Positions 10,173-22,685 of a stretch of 64,000 nucleotides of DNA are shown here, piece by piece. The notes below the pieces were generated by a model. That model was given only the letters and a program-made list of their open reading frames with translations, was not told where the DNA came from and ran no database searches. Location of the stretch: positions 109,421,314 through 109,485,313 of the forward strand of contig OY755042.1 of assembly GCA_963576565.1 (NCBI GenBank), read 5' to 3'. The translations under genes and the position numbers were made by a program. This stretch comes from Aspidapion aeneum. Taxonomy: Eukaryota > Arthropoda > Insecta > Coleoptera > Brentidae. Position 1 is the first letter of the stretch. Every line of letters begins with the position of its first letter.

Positions 10173-13100
10173 TAATAATTGTTACTTAGTTGTTTTTTGC
10201 CAAGTTAAAAGTTTGCAAATAATTGGGAAAATACTGTAAGAGAGCACTTTTGAGGGGGGTGAGACGGGGGATGCCTCTTTATCCCCACTTTAAAGATAAT
10301 TTACAAGAAAAAGTCAGTTTTAAGTTATTACCAGCTAAAAATAATTTTTCACTCTCTCTCATTTTTGTTTAAGGATTTCTACAAACACATTTATTTTTAT
10401 CTAAAGGTGTCTATTTAAAAAAAATATGTCTAGCTTAATAAGTATTTAACTGTATACAATGGGCTTTCAAGCAAAAATATTTTCTTGAAAAAAATAGTGC
10501 TAAGGATAAAAAATACCACAAAAAATAGATAAAAAAATATTTTAAAAATTTTCCCCTTTTTTCGTACGCTAATGGAATGCGCACCACTGCCGCCAGAGGA
10601 TACTAAGGTACATCGTTGGAAAGAAAATTGTATCTGCTTGAAAAATGATTTCAAGAAGATTTTTGAAAACTGTTTTCGAGTTATTAGCAAAAAACTATCA
10701 AAAAGCACGTTTATGGGGGAACCACCCCCCTGCCAGGGGTGGGGGGGTGGTTCCCTTTCGTAAAATGTTCGGGCGAGTCTTATGTCTACCCATACCAAGT
10801 GTGTTGCTTCTATCATTAAACGCAGCATATGGCTTGAATCTCGTATGTACGGCCTGAAATATACCATCCTTTTTTTTGTTGTTTTTTCATCACGAAAATA
10901 TGTGCTTAATTCAATGTGTAACACATACGCATCTCATTTAACTAAATCACGTAATTATTACCTAAATCATGCATTTGTGTCAAACATTGAACTATGCCCA
11001 AGGGGTAGATAAGTGCGTTTCTACAAACATTGAGTATAAGTGGGGAGGGGAGAGGGAAGGGGGAAACTAGTAAAATAATGTTGAAAAGAAACTTAAAGCG
11101 TGTGCAGAAAAATATTTTGAAATCGCTCTATATTTGTGAAAGTTACAGCTATAACTAATACTAAAAAGGAGAGTGGGGAGGAGAGAGGGAGAGAGAGAGG
11201 GGGGAACCAGTCAAATGATGCTGGGAAAGAAATCTTAAAGCCTTAATAATTGTTACTTAGTTGTTTTTTGCCAAGTTAAAAGTTTGCAAATAATTGAGAG
11301 AATACTGTAAGAGAGCACTTTTGAGGGGGGTGAGACGGAGGATGCCCCTTTATCCCCACTTTAAAGATAATTTACAAGAAAAAGTCAGTTTTAAGTTATT
11401 ACCAGCTAAAAATAATTTTTCTCTCTCTCTCATTTTTATTTACTCAGTTACAAAAATGAATATTCAAAATTTTTGTTTGCTTTAAGGATTTCTACAAACA
11501 CATTTATTTTTATCTAAAGGCGTCTATTTAAAAAAAATATGTCTAGCTTAATAAGTATTTAACTGTATACAATGGGCTTTCAAGCAAAAATATTTTCTTG
11601 AAAAAAAATAGTGCAAGGGTAAAAAATACCACAAAAAATAGATAAAAAAATATTTTAAAAATTTTCCCTTTTTTTCGTACGCTAATGGAATGCGCACCAC
11701 TGCCGCCAGAGGATACTAAGGTACATCGTTGGAAAGAAAATTGTATCTGCTTGAAAAATGATTTCCAGAAGATTTTTGAAAAAGTTGACTGTTTTCGAGT
11801 TATTAGCAAAAAACTATCAAAAAGCACGTTTAAGGGGGGGAACCACCCCCCTGCCAGGGGTGGGGGGGTGGTTCCCTTTCGTAAAATGTTCGGGCGAGTC
11901 TTATGTCTACTCATACCAAGTGTGTTGCTTCTATCATTAAACGCAGCATATGGCTTGAATCTCGTATGTACGGCCTGAAATATACCATCCTTTTTTTTGT
12001 TGTTTTTTCATCACGAAAATATGTGCTTAATTCAATGTGTAACACATACGCATCTCATTTAACTAAATCACGTAATTATTACCTAAATCATGCATTTGTG
12101 TCAAACATTGAACTATGCCCAAAGGGTAGATAAGTGCGTTTCTACAAACATTGAGTATAAGTGGGGAGGGGAGAGGGAAGGGGGAAACTAGTAAAATAAT
12201 GTTGAAAAGAAACTTAAAGCGTGTGCAGAAAAATATTTTGAAATCGCTCTATATTTGTGAAAGTTACAGCTATAACTAATACTAAAAAGGAGAGTGGGGA
12301 GGAGAGAGGGAGAGAGAGAGGGGGGAACCAGTCAAATGATGCTGGGAAAGAAATCTTAAAGCCTTAATAATTGTTACTTAGTTGTTTTTTGCCAAGTTAA
12401 AAGTTTGCAAATAATTGAGAAAATACTGTAAGAGAGCACTTTTGAGGGGGGTGAGACGGAGGATGCCCCTTTATCCCCACTTTAAAGATAATTTACAAGA
12501 AAAAGTCAGTTTTAAGTTATTACCAGCTAAAAATAATTTTTGTCTCTCTCTCATTTTTATTTACTCAGTTACAAAAATGAATATTCAAAATTTTTGTTTG
12601 ATTTAAGGATTTCTACAAACACATTTATTTTTATCTAAAGGCGTCTATTTAAAAAAAATATGTCTAGCTTAATAAGTATTTAACTGTATACAATGGGCTT
12701 TCAAGCAAAAATATTTTCTTGAAAAAAAATAGTGCTAAGGATAAAAAATACCACAAAAAATAGATAAAAAAATATTTTAAAAATTTTCCCCTTTTTTCGT
12801 ACGCTAATGGAATGCGCACCACTGCCGCCAGAGGATACTAAGGTACATCGTTGGAAAGAAAATTGTATCTGCTTGAAAAATGATTTCCAGAAGATTTTTG
12901 AAAAAGTTGACTGTTTTCGAGTTATTAGCACAAAACTATCAAAAAGCACGTTTAAGGGGGGGAACCACCCTCCTGCCAGGGGTGGGGGAGTGGTTCCCTT
13001 TCGTAAAATGTTCGGGCGAGTCTTATGTCTACCCATACCAAGTGCGTTGCTTCTATCATTAAACGCAGCATATGGCTTGAATCTCGTATGTAGGGCCTGA

Positions 13101-14340
13101 ACTATACCATCCTTTTTACAAGCTTTTATTTAGCTTCAGATGTTCTGTCTAACTATCTAACTAACTAACTATCAAATCTTGTCAAGCGTTTTTGACACAC
13201 TTCCCATTATCCGATTTGGATGAAATTTGGTACACACATAGTGGTCCCATGACAATACAACATTAAGAAAAAAATATTTTTTTGACACACTTCACTTCAA
13301 ATGACTTTTATAAAATTTGGTATATGCATAAAGGTCCGATGGCAATACAGCCCAAATAAAAAATATATTTCTACCTCTACCCCCACCCTCTCCTTCCACC
13401 AATAGAAAAATGAGTTTCCAAACTACTCACGATCAGCGATTTCATTATAATCTAGAATAAACTCTTCTGTTCTGTTTTTGAACAAATATTTTCATTTAAT
13501 AGAGTAGATAGCTGAGACTAAAAAGTAGAAAATAAATTGATAAATTTTTTTTTAAGTCACAAGCTTTTATAAAATGCACTAAAAATTAAAAAATAATTTT
13601 CTAACATTCTAATATTATCATAATAATAAAAGCGATGGCCGCAAATCAAAGCATAAGTTAATCTAAAGTTGTGATCTAAACACTTAAAGAATATTCAACA
13701 TAGCAGGTCATCAAAGATATGTTGGGGTATCTTGGGTCGGGTTGGGTGGGTTTGGTACCTCTGCATTTTTCTGCTAGATTGATTCTTGCAAATAGTGATA
13801 TTTAATTGATACGGATATCTTATCGTGCTAACATCGTCAAGATTTCCATCAGTCGGCCATCGCTTTTATTATTATGATAATATTAGAATGTTAGAAAATT
13901 ATTTTTTAATTTTTAGTGCATGTTATAAAAGCTTGTGACTTAAAAAAATGTTTTTACCAATTTATTTTTGTTGTTTTTTCATCACGAAAATATGTGCTTA
14001 ATTGAATGTGTAAAACATACGCATCTCATTTAACTAAATCACGTAATTATTACCTAAATCATGCATTTGTGTCAAACATTGAACTATGCCCAAAGGGTAG
14101 ATAGGTGCGTTTCTACAAACATTGAGTATAAGTGGGGAGGGGAGAGGGAAGGGGGGAACTAGTAAAATAATGTTGAAAAGAAACTTAAAGCGTGTGCAGA
14201 AAAATATTTTGAAATCGCTCTATATTTGTGAAAGTTACAGCTACAACTAATACTAAAAAGGAGAGTGGGGAGGAGTGAGGGAGAGAGAGAGGGGGGAACC
14301 AGTCAAATGATGCTGGGAAAGAAATCTTAAAGCATGTGCA
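10173..14340. repeat. Tandem array, unit about 1.1 kb, three copies and an interruption
   Basis: Units start at about 10173, 11244 and 12366. The landmark AATGGAATGCGCACC recurs with offsets of 1113 and 1122 bp. Unit 1 lacks about 50 bp that units 2 and 3 have. Unit 3 is interrupted near 13122 by foreign DNA and resumes at about 13965 to 14340. Each unit carries a GGGAACCACCCCCCTGCCAG block with an inverted partner and GAGAGAGG runs. Repeated ORFs of 60-160 codons occur on both strands, but they resemble no protein family I know and follow the repeat, so I do not call them genes. Confidence 0.85.
13528..13970. mobile_element. Palindromic MITE with long TIRs
   Basis: The left arm (13528-13641) contains AAGTCACAAGCTTTTATAA and ends in AAAAGCGATGGCC. 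The right arm (13855-13970) is its near-perfect inverse. The loop is about 210 bp and has no coding content. It lies in the block that splits the third tandem unit; 13122-13527 is a further unassigned insert beginning ACAAGCTTTTATTTAGC. Confidence 0.75.
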
Positions 14341-15154
14341 GAAAGAATTTTTGAAATCGTCCTATATTTGATAAAATTATCTGAATATGGTTTTTGAAGA
14401 GGGGGGGGGGGGAAATGACAGAAGGGGAGATGGGTGGGAGTAGGGAGGACTACAAAGTAATTACAGCAAATTAAAGGACATTTACATTGGGTGATCATTT
14501 CATTAAAATCGCCTGAAATTTAAATAATTTTTATGCCTTAAAGCCTATCATGTAACAAAATGGCGTCTGGCTACCGCCATGTTGATTGCTGTTCGGGACA
14601 GGTAGCAATTAAACGACACCTTTTTTGTCAAAATCGGTTCAGTCATTAAGCCTCTAGCGCGACACAAATATACATATTTACATACATACATATCCCAAAA
14701 AAATTAGTTATAATTAAAAAAGTTAAATATAAAAAACAAAAAATAAATAAATATTAAGTGTAACACGTCATTTTAAAGGATATTTTACACTGATTTCAAA
14801 AATGAAATAAAAATAGTGTCTGTGTCATTCTCTGGAAATATTTGAAAACCCCCAAAAACATCGAATTTGATATATAGTTTTTGCAAAGTCAGTTGAACAA
14901 AGATAAAAGCCGACCATCGGCATATCCTTTATAGAAAGTGACATGGGCGGCGGTAGATATACTCATAAAAATTATTTCATTAAATTATGGCGTAAACTAA
15001 AGAAATAAAAATAGATAAAAAACTTTCTATTATACTACACCTACAGAAACGACACTGATTTATTTGCTAACACTGCATACTGCCGACTAAAGGGGCCCCG
15101 AAAAACACACCTGAAAGCAATTAAATGCGCATCTCAAAAAAATCTGCCAATCAG
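14341..15154. other. Intron sequence without recognisable gene
   Basis: This contains a G-run (14402-14412), an AAAATCGGTTCAG motif like those in other repeats of the window (about 14630) and low-complexity AT stretches. No conserved protein was seen on either strand. Confidence 0.5.
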
Positions 15155-15234
15155 GTGCCGTCCATCCACCTGGACTCGTCGGAAAACGAATACTTTGTGT
15201 TCGGACCGCAAAGAGCCGCGCCTTTTCTGTGTCG
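15155..15234 (+). other. Orphan exon-like segment
   Basis: An 80 bp GC-rich stretch bounded by AATCAG at the left and GTAGGG at the right reads without stops as VPSIHLDSSENEYFVFGPQR and a few more residues. Its composition stands out from the AT-rich intron. It does not match Flightless-I at this position, and adding 80 bp would shift that frame. It could be an exon of another gene, a captured gene fragment or chance. I do not recognise the protein. Confidence 0.3.
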
Positions 15235-15408
15235 GTAGGGTTGAAATTATACCAGGAAGATTTTATATGAATTTGGATAACTTTTAAAGGGCAGAATGAA
15301 GCAAAATTTCATGAAATCGATAGAACCTCGTATTAGGAGTTATTCAAGTGACTTTGCAAAAACTTTACCCTGCACACTCACAACTGAATGATCGTTCTCT
15401 TTTTTCAG

Positions 15409-15620
15409 AATAAATTGGAAGTGGTTCGAACCTACCAACAGCAAGAAAACATGAAATTCATGGCGCATTTCAAGGGGAAATTCATCATTCACCAAGGCAA
15501 ACGGAAGATAGTGGACAAAACTGCGGTGGAATTCTTCCATTTGAGGTCCAATGGCAGTGCTTTGTACACCAGACTCGTCCAGATTAATCCTGATGCGGCG
15601 TTGTTAAATTCAGCATTTTG
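15409..15620 (+). CDS. FliI: Flightless-I exon
   Basis: The acceptor is TTTTTCAG/AATAAA and the donor is TTTTG/GTAAGT. The exon encodes [32 protein letters not shown] and [24 protein letters not shown], the conserved actin-severing-type gelsolin repeat. It ends in phase TG/C, which the exon at 49507 completes as cysteine 33.9 kb away. Three other genes lie in that intron. Confidence 0.95.
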
Positions 15621-15724
15621 GTAAGTGATTTTATTTTTATACTGTGATTTTTTATCCGTTTTTAGTGACAGTTTATACCAATAAGCAAAACTAACTAAAG
15701 GCTTTCAAGTAAATAAAGGTCTTA

Positions 15725-16555
15725 AATAAGGTTGCTGTATCGTGCCTACGCTCTTCAAGATATACTTGGAACAAGTCCTTACAGTATGGAAGAGAAAATG
15801 CCAAAACATGGAAATTCCGTTGGACGAAACCACCTTGCATACTTTATGTTTCGCCGATGATCAGATAGTAGTGGCTCAGGACTATGATGACCTCAAATAT
15901 ATGACACGAAAACTAATAGAAGAGTACAATAAGTGGGGACTAGAGGTTAATCTCAATAAGACAGGATCAATGAAACAGGATCTAATCTTAAATACCGGGC
16001 AGCGAATTCAGTCCTGTGATCAGTATAAATACTTAGGTCTAAAACTTACAGCTGACGGAACACTAGACAAAGCTATAAAAGATCGAAACGTACCAAATTA
16101 TATCAAAATATAACAAAAAGCTTATATGTAACACCATTGTAAAAAGTATTATTACATACGGCTCAGAAGTATGGCCAATCAAGGATAGAACAGAAAAAAT
16201 TCTTTCCGCTACGGTGATGGACTATTGGAGAAGAGCAGCAGGGAAATAAAAAAAAAAGAGTTACAAATCAAAGAATAAGAGAAATTATGACAGTGGGTGA
16301 ACGTACTTTAGTGGATGATATAAGAACAAAACAACTGGTGTGGTACGGACATGTACAAAGAATGAGTGATGAAAGACTAGCTAAACAAATATTACAATGG
16401 AAACCAACTGGCCGAAGAAAACGAGGACGGCCAAGGAGCAGCTGGAGAGAAGGAATAGACAGTGAAATAAGAATAAGAGGCCTAGATGATGAATTATGGG
16501 CAAACAGAAACCAGTGGAGATTGGGTATCGGACGACGTAGAACGTTGTGAAACCG

Positions 16556-16558
<3 letters not shown>
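15725..16558 (+). mobile_element. LINE 3' fragment, RTE-like, subfamily 2
   Basis: Broken frames encode PTLFKIYLEQ, CFADDQIVVA (the catalytic DD), YKYLGLKLTADG, and after frameshifts [18 protein letters not shown] and [12 protein letters not shown]. These are the C-terminal hallmarks of the same kind of LINE found at 25819-27463, but the protein is clearly diverged from it. The 5' part is missing. The 3' end runs into a TA microsatellite that probably represents its tail. It is a dead copy. Confidence 0.8.
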
Positions 16559-16625
<67 letters not shown>

Positions 16626-16800
16626 TGGCGTATATACGGGGGGGGGGCCGGGCCTCCCCGAAGCTGAAATTTTTTTGGATATTTTACACATATTTCATGA
16701 ATACAAACATAAAATAGCATAAAATACAGCCTCATGCGGTCTCGGCCCCCCCCCCAAAACTGTCTCGGGCCCACCCCGAAACTTTTTTCTATATACGCCA

Positions 16801-16856
<56 letters not shown>
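16559..16856. repeat. (TA)n microsatellite split by a MITE
   Basis: TA repeats at 16559-16622 and 16804-16856 are separated by the small element at 16623-16803. ORFs reading through this tract are artefacts. Confidence 0.9.
16623..16803. mobile_element. Short hAT-type MITE
   Basis: A 181 bp element with perfect termini CAGTGGCGTATATA and TATATACGCCACTG sits in the TA tract. Flanking TATATATA on both sides is compatible with an 8 bp duplication, but the host repeat makes that uninformative. The interior is rich in G or C runs next to each end. Confidence 0.75.
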
Positions 16857-16859
<3 letters not shown>

Positions 16860-17202
16860 GATAAAAGGTTACTAAAACAACGATGTGCCCAGGTCAGTGG
16901 TGTGCAGTGCTAACCAAAGAAGGGTAGGCAAAAATAGATCTAAAGATAGGCTTGGTTTGTTTGATTAATTGATTGAAAGTTTAGTGGTGGCCTTTAGCTC
17001 TCCAAGATTTAATACCAAAAGACACGAAAAATACTTTTCTATCTTTCATAACTTATTTTATTAATAGAAAATTAAATATACAAATAATACAATTCAAGAA
17101 CTAAGAGTTTAAAACTTAACGCTATAGAAATTAATAACATATCAATACTCTTTCATGAAATTTTAGAGCTTAAAAGTAAAGAAAAGTAATCATTAGAAAT
17201 TG

Positions 17203-18489
17203 TTTAATGAGACCTAGCAATCTCAGAAAAGTACCTCCAAATATCATCAATACTAAATTCAATGGAACCAGGATAACATTGTTGTATTAAGTCTTTTAAA
17301 TTCTTGTAACAGTTAATTTTTTTTCTACTTTTTTGTACAAACTTTTGATGCCTCTTAACTGCGCTACCGGGGTATTGGTTGATGACTTTTTTAACTTCTT
17401 GTTTGCTGAAAGCTAGTTGATAACTAACTTCTGACTCTTTGACACTGCTATCTATTTTTGCTTGGATTTCTTTAAAAAAATGTGATCATCTTTTCTAAAG
17501 GTCTACCGAAATAAAGCGTTACGTAGGCTTGAAGGGCATCGTTATACTTAAGTTTTGCTTTTTTTCGTTGATTCTCGAAAACTGAGATTTTCAGCTGAGA
17601 AAGAAGCGAGTATAAATGGTGAAAGTTCTCCATTTTGATGACTTGTAAAGGTGTTTTTTGATCATTAGCGTGTAGAACAATATAATCAACCATAGTATCT
17701 ACTAATCTGATGTACCATTTTTCTAAATCTGCTACTCTATCGGTTTTTAACAGACATTCTGCATTTACAGCAAATATTTCTAGATTTGAAATGTACAGCA
17801 AAATATTACTTCTAGCCATGAATTGATCTAAAGATCGTTTTACTTCAATAAGCTGCGACGCAAAAGTGTTAATTAAAAACGATCTTTGCGCAGACATAAC
17901 ATGTTGATTTAACCTAACGAAAACGTACATCGTACAAAAACTATCTTGTCTTTTGATATGATCAATTAAAAGATCTAACTCGGTTTTTAAACAGGCAAAT
18001 AAGCTACTCATCATGTTGCGAACATCTTCATCTACTTGTTTTTCAGCTCTTCTGGCGGGAACAATTTGTGAGCTAACTTCAACACCGTCCAATGTAGTGA
18101 GAGTGTTTTTTGATGTTGGACTCCAATTGAAAAAATTTTACGCAAAATTGTTGTTATTGGTAAAACACTGGTTCCAGTAGAGGTAGTAGACTTGTTCGAG
18201 GACTTATTCTTGCCGATTTCTATTAAATGACTTAGTTTCCAAAGTATAAATTCTTGTAGAGTATAGATTTTCGAGTTTGATTTTAATGTAAAGGTTTTTT
18301 TATCATTGGCTATTAAACTAATGTACCAATTTTCTAAATCTGTAGCTCTATCGCTTTTAATTAGATATTCTGCGTTGTCAGCAAATATTTTGAGATTAGA
18401 AACATATGGCAAATTATTAATTTTAGCTTTTTTCGATGCCCTGATTTATTTGGCGTCTGTTGGCATTTACATCAATAAAAAATATTTAG
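17203..18489 (-). pseudogene. EXOC1 terminal-exon copy 5 (most decayed)
   Basis: This is homologous to the last EXOC1 exon but has frameshifts and several lost segments. 17472-18092 reads EVSSQIVPARRAEKQVDEDV, and the C-terminal part from GSAVKRG on is out of frame. 18032-18412 reads the chimeric head (PYVSNLKIFADNAEYLIKSD) and then runs out of frame. It lies farthest from the functional exon and is the oldest-looking copy in the array. Confidence 0.85.
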
Positions 18490-19881
18490 TGTGACCTGGC
18501 AATCTCAGAGAAGTACCTCAAAATATCATCAATAGTAAATTCAAGAGTAATCATGGATCCTGGATAACATTTTTGTATTAAGTCTTCTAAATTCTTGTAT
18601 AAATTCTTCTTGCATAGCCCTCCAAACCACTTGTAGTAGATTACTATCTTCTGTTAAATTTTTTTCTACTTTTTTGTACAAATTTTCGATGCCTCTTTTA
18701 ACTGCACTACCGGGGTATTGGTTAATGACTTTTTAAAGTTCTTGTTTGCTGAAAGCGAGTTGATAACTAACTTCTGACTCTTTGACACCGCTATCTATTT
18801 TTGCTTGGACTCCTTCAAAAAATGTGTTCAACTTTTCTAAAGGTCTACCGAAATAAAGCGTTACATAAGCTTGAAGGGCATCGTTATACTTAAGTTTTGC
18901 TTCTTTTCGTTGGTTCTCGAGAACAGACATTTTTAACTGAGAAAGAAGAGAGTATAAATGGTGGAAGTTCTCCATTTTAATAATTTGTAAAGGTGTTTTT
19001 TGATCATTGGCGTGTAGAACAATATAATCAACCATGGTGTCTACTAATCTGATGTACCATTTTTCTAAATCAGCTGCTCGGTCGCTTTTTAACAGACACT
19101 CTGCATTTACAGCAAATATTTCTAGATTCGAAACGTACGGTAAAATATTACTTCTAGCCTTTTTCGAAACCCTGAATTCTTTAATCGAGTCTATTTGCAT
19201 TTGCATAAATTGATCTAAAGATCGTTTTACCTCAATGAGCTGCGATGCAAAAGTGTTACTTAAAAACGAACTTTGTGCAGACATAACATGTTGATTTAAC
19301 CTAACCAAAACGTACATCGTATAAAAACTATCTTGTCTTTTGATATGATCAATTAAAAGATCTAACTCGGTTTTTAAACAGGCAAATAAGCTACTCATCA
19401 TGTTGCGAACATCTTCATCTACTTGTTTTTCAGCTCTTCTGGCGAGAACAATGTGTGAACTAACTTCAACACCGTCCAATGTAGTAAGAGTATTTTTTGA
19501 AGTTGGACTTAACACGTCTAACTGAAAAAATTTCACGCAAAATTGTTGTTCTCGGTAAAACACTGGTTCCAGTAGAGGTAAGACTTGTTCGAGGACTGAT
19601 TCGTACCGATTTTTATTAAACAACGCAGTTTCCAAAATATAAATTCTTGTAGAGTATAGATTTTCGAGTTTGATTTTAATGTAAAGGTTTTCTTTTATCA
19701 TTGGGTATTAAACTAATGTACCAATTTTCTAAATCTGTAGCTCTATCGCTTTTAATTAGATATTCTGCGTTGTCAGCAAATATTTTGAGATTAGAAACAT
19801 ATGGCAAATTATTAATTTTAGCTTTTTTCGATGCCCTGATTTATTTGGCGTGTTGGCATTATTTACATCAATAAAAAATCT
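18490..19881 (-). pseudogene. EXOC1 terminal-exon copy 4
   Basis: A 322-codon reading frame (18733-19701) covers LEPVFYREQQFCVKFFQLDV to QLAFSKQEL. It is then cut by a lost base in the T-run near 18733 and a missing segment near 18600. The head segment is frameshifted at about 19701. No start codon joins it to upstream exons, so I treat it as a broken copy. Confidence 0.85.
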
Positions 19882-21283
19882 TTAGTGTGACCTGGCAATC
19901 TCAGAGAAGTACCTTAAAATATCATCAATAGTAAATTCAAGAGTAATCATGGATCCTGGATAACATTTTTGTATTAAGTCTTCTAAGTTCTTGTATTGTC
20001 TAATAAATTCTTCTTGCATAGCCCTCCAAACCACTTGTAGTACATTGCTATCTTCTGTTAAATTTTTTTCTACTTTTTTGTACAAATTTTCGATGCCTCT
20101 TTTAACTGCACTACCTGGGTATTGGTTAATGACTTTTTTAAGTTCTTGTTTGCTGAAAGCTAGTTGATAACTAACTTCCGACTCTTTGACACCGCTATCT
20201 ATTTTTGCTTGGACTCCTTCAAAAAATGTGTTCAACTTTTCTAAAGGTCTACCGAAATAAAGCGTCACATAAGCTTGAAGGGCATCGTTATACTTAAGTT
20301 TTGCTTCTTTTCGTTGGTTCTCGAGAACAGAGATTTTCAACTGAGAAAGAAGTGAGTATAAATGGTGGAAGTTCTCCATTTTAATAATTTGTAAAGGTGT
20401 TTTTTGATCATTGGCGTGTAGAACAATATAATCAACCATGGTGTCTACTAATCTGATGTACCATTTTTCTAAATCAGCTGCTCGGTCGCTTTTTAACAGA
20501 CACTCTGCATTTACAGCAAATATTTCTAGATTCGAAACATACGGTAAAATATTACTTCTAGCTTTTTTCGACACTTTAAATTCTTTAATCGAGTCTATTT
20601 GCATTTGCATGAATTGATCTAAAGATCGTTTTACCTCAATAAGCTGCGATGCAAAAGTGTTACTTAAAAACGAACTTTGTGCAGACATAACATGTTGATT
20701 TAACCTAACCAAAACATACATCGTATAAAAACTATCTTGTCTTTTGATATGATCAATTAAAAGATCTAACTCGGTTTTTAAACAGGCAAATAAGCTACTC
20801 ATCATGTTGCGAACATCTTTATCTACCTGTTTTTCAGCTCTTCTGGCGGGAGCAACTTGTGAGCTAACTTCAACACCGTCCAATGTAGTAAGAGGGTTTT
20901 TTGATGTTGGACTTAATACGTCTAACTGAAAAAATTTCACGCAAAATTGTTGTTCTTGGTAAAACACTGGTTCCAGTAGAGGTAAGACTTGTTCGAGGAC
21001 TGATTCGTACCGATTTTTATTAAACAAAGCAGTTTCCAAAGTATAAATTCTTGTAGAGTATAGATTTTCGAGTTTGATTTTAATGTAAAGGTTTTTTTTA
21101 TCATTGGGTATTAAACTAATGTACCAATTTTCTAAATCTGTAGCTCTATCGCTTTTAATTAGATATTCTACGTTGTTAGCAAATATGTTGAGATTAGAAA
21201 CATATGGCAAATTATTAATTTAAGCTTTTTTCGAAGCCCTGATTTATTTGGCGTCTGTTGGCATTAACATCAATAAAAACTCT
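19882..21283 (-). pseudogene. EXOC1 terminal-exon copy 3 (1402 bp unit, open frame)
   Basis: A 442-codon frame runs from PYVSNLNIFANNVEYLIKSD through the whole EXOC1 C-terminus to FSEIARSH. The first codon of the open frame is TTG, not ATG, and a TAA lies a few codons upstream. The head is a diverged second copy of the internal LPYVSNLEIF region fused at about residue 55 to TLET...NRYESVLEQV, so the unit arose by out-of-register joining. It differs from copies 1 and 2 by only a few residues (for example NVLQ for NLLQ). Expression is unproven; it lacks the exocyst N-terminus. Confidence 0.85.
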
Positions 21284-22685
21284 TTAGTGTGACCTGGCAA
21301 TCTCAGAGAAGTACCTCAAAATATCATCAATAGTAAATTCAAGAGTAATCATGGATCCTGGATAACATTTTTGTAGTAAGTCTTCTAAATTCTTGTATTG
21401 TCTAATAAATTCTTCTTGCATAGCCCTCCAAACCACTTGTAGTAAATTGCTATCTTCTGTTAAATTTTTTTCTACTTTTTTGTACAAATTTTCGATGCCT
21501 CTTTTAACTGCACTACCTGGGTATTGGTTAATGACTTTTTTAAGTTCTTGTTTGCTGAAAGCTAATTGATAACTAACTTCCGACTCTTTGACACCGCTAT
21601 CTATTTTTGCTTGGACTCCTTCAAAAAATGTGTTCAACTTTTCTAAAGGTCTACCGAAATAAAGCGTCACATAAGCTTGAAGGGCATCGTTATACTTAAG
21701 TTTTGCTTCTTTTCGTTGGTTCTCGAGAACAGAGATTTTCAACTGAGAAAGAAGTGAGTATAAATGGTGGAAGTTCTCCATTTTAATAATTTGTAAAGGT
21801 GTTTTTTGATCATTGGCGTGTAGAACAATATAATCAACCATGGTGTCTACTAATCTGATGTACCATTTTTCTAAATCAGCTGCTCGGTCGCTTTTTAACA
21901 GACACTCTGCATTTACAGCAAATATTTCTAGATTCGAAACATACGGTAAAATATTACTTCTAGCTTTTTTCGACACTTTAAATTCTTTAATCGAGTCTAT
22001 TTGCATTTGCATGAATTGATCTAAAGATCGTTTTACCTCAATAAGCTGCGATGCAAAAGTGTTACTTAAAAACGAACTTTGTGCAGACATAACATGTTGA
22101 TTTAACCTAACCAAAACATACATCGTATAAAAACTATCTTGTCTTTTGATATGATCAATTAAAAGATCTAACTCGGTTTTTAAACAGGCAAATAAGCTAC
22201 TCATCATGTTGCGAACATCTTTATCTACCTGTTTTTCAGCTCTTCTGGCGGGAGCAACTTGTGAGCTAACTTCAACACCGTCCAATGTAGTAAGAGGGTT
22301 TTTTGATGTTGGACTTAATACGTCTAACTGAAAAAATTTCACGCAAAATTGTTGTTCTTGGTAAAACACTGGTTCCAGTAGAGGTAAGACTTGTTCGAGG
22401 ACTGATTCGTACCGATTTTTATTAAACAAAGCAGTTTCCAAAGTATAAATTCTTGTAGAGTATAGATTTTCGAGTTTGATTTTAATGTAAAGGTTTTTTT
22501 TATCATTGGGTATTAAACTAATGTACCAATTTTCTAAATCTGTAGCTCTATCGCTTTTAATTAGATATTCTACGTTGTTAGCAAATATGTTGAGATTAGA
22601 AACATATGGCAAATTATTAATTTAAGCTTTTTTCGAAGCCCTGATTTATTTGGCGTCTGTTGGCATTAACATCAATAAAAACTCT
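21284..22685 (-). pseudogene. EXOC1 terminal-exon copy 2 (1402 bp unit, open frame)
   Basis: The encoded 442-residue frame is identical to that of the next unit (22686-24087), and the nucleotide sequence looks the same throughout by eye. The same chimeric head, TTG opening codon and stop position occur. A possible acceptor (AAATCAG) precedes the head in each unit, but the reading frame from it meets a stop quickly. It is a recent duplicate or a gene-converted one, and an assembly artefact is possible. Confidence 0.85.

Noticed and set aside
10430..13100. Repeated ORFs of 60-164 codons (MECAPLPPEDTK..., MSTHTKCVAS...)
   Set aside because: They recur only because the DNA is tandemly repeated; frames shift between units and no domain is recognisable.
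16268..16801. 177-codon ORF with a long IYIYIY run
   Set aside because: Reads through the TA microsatellite and the antisense of a LINE.
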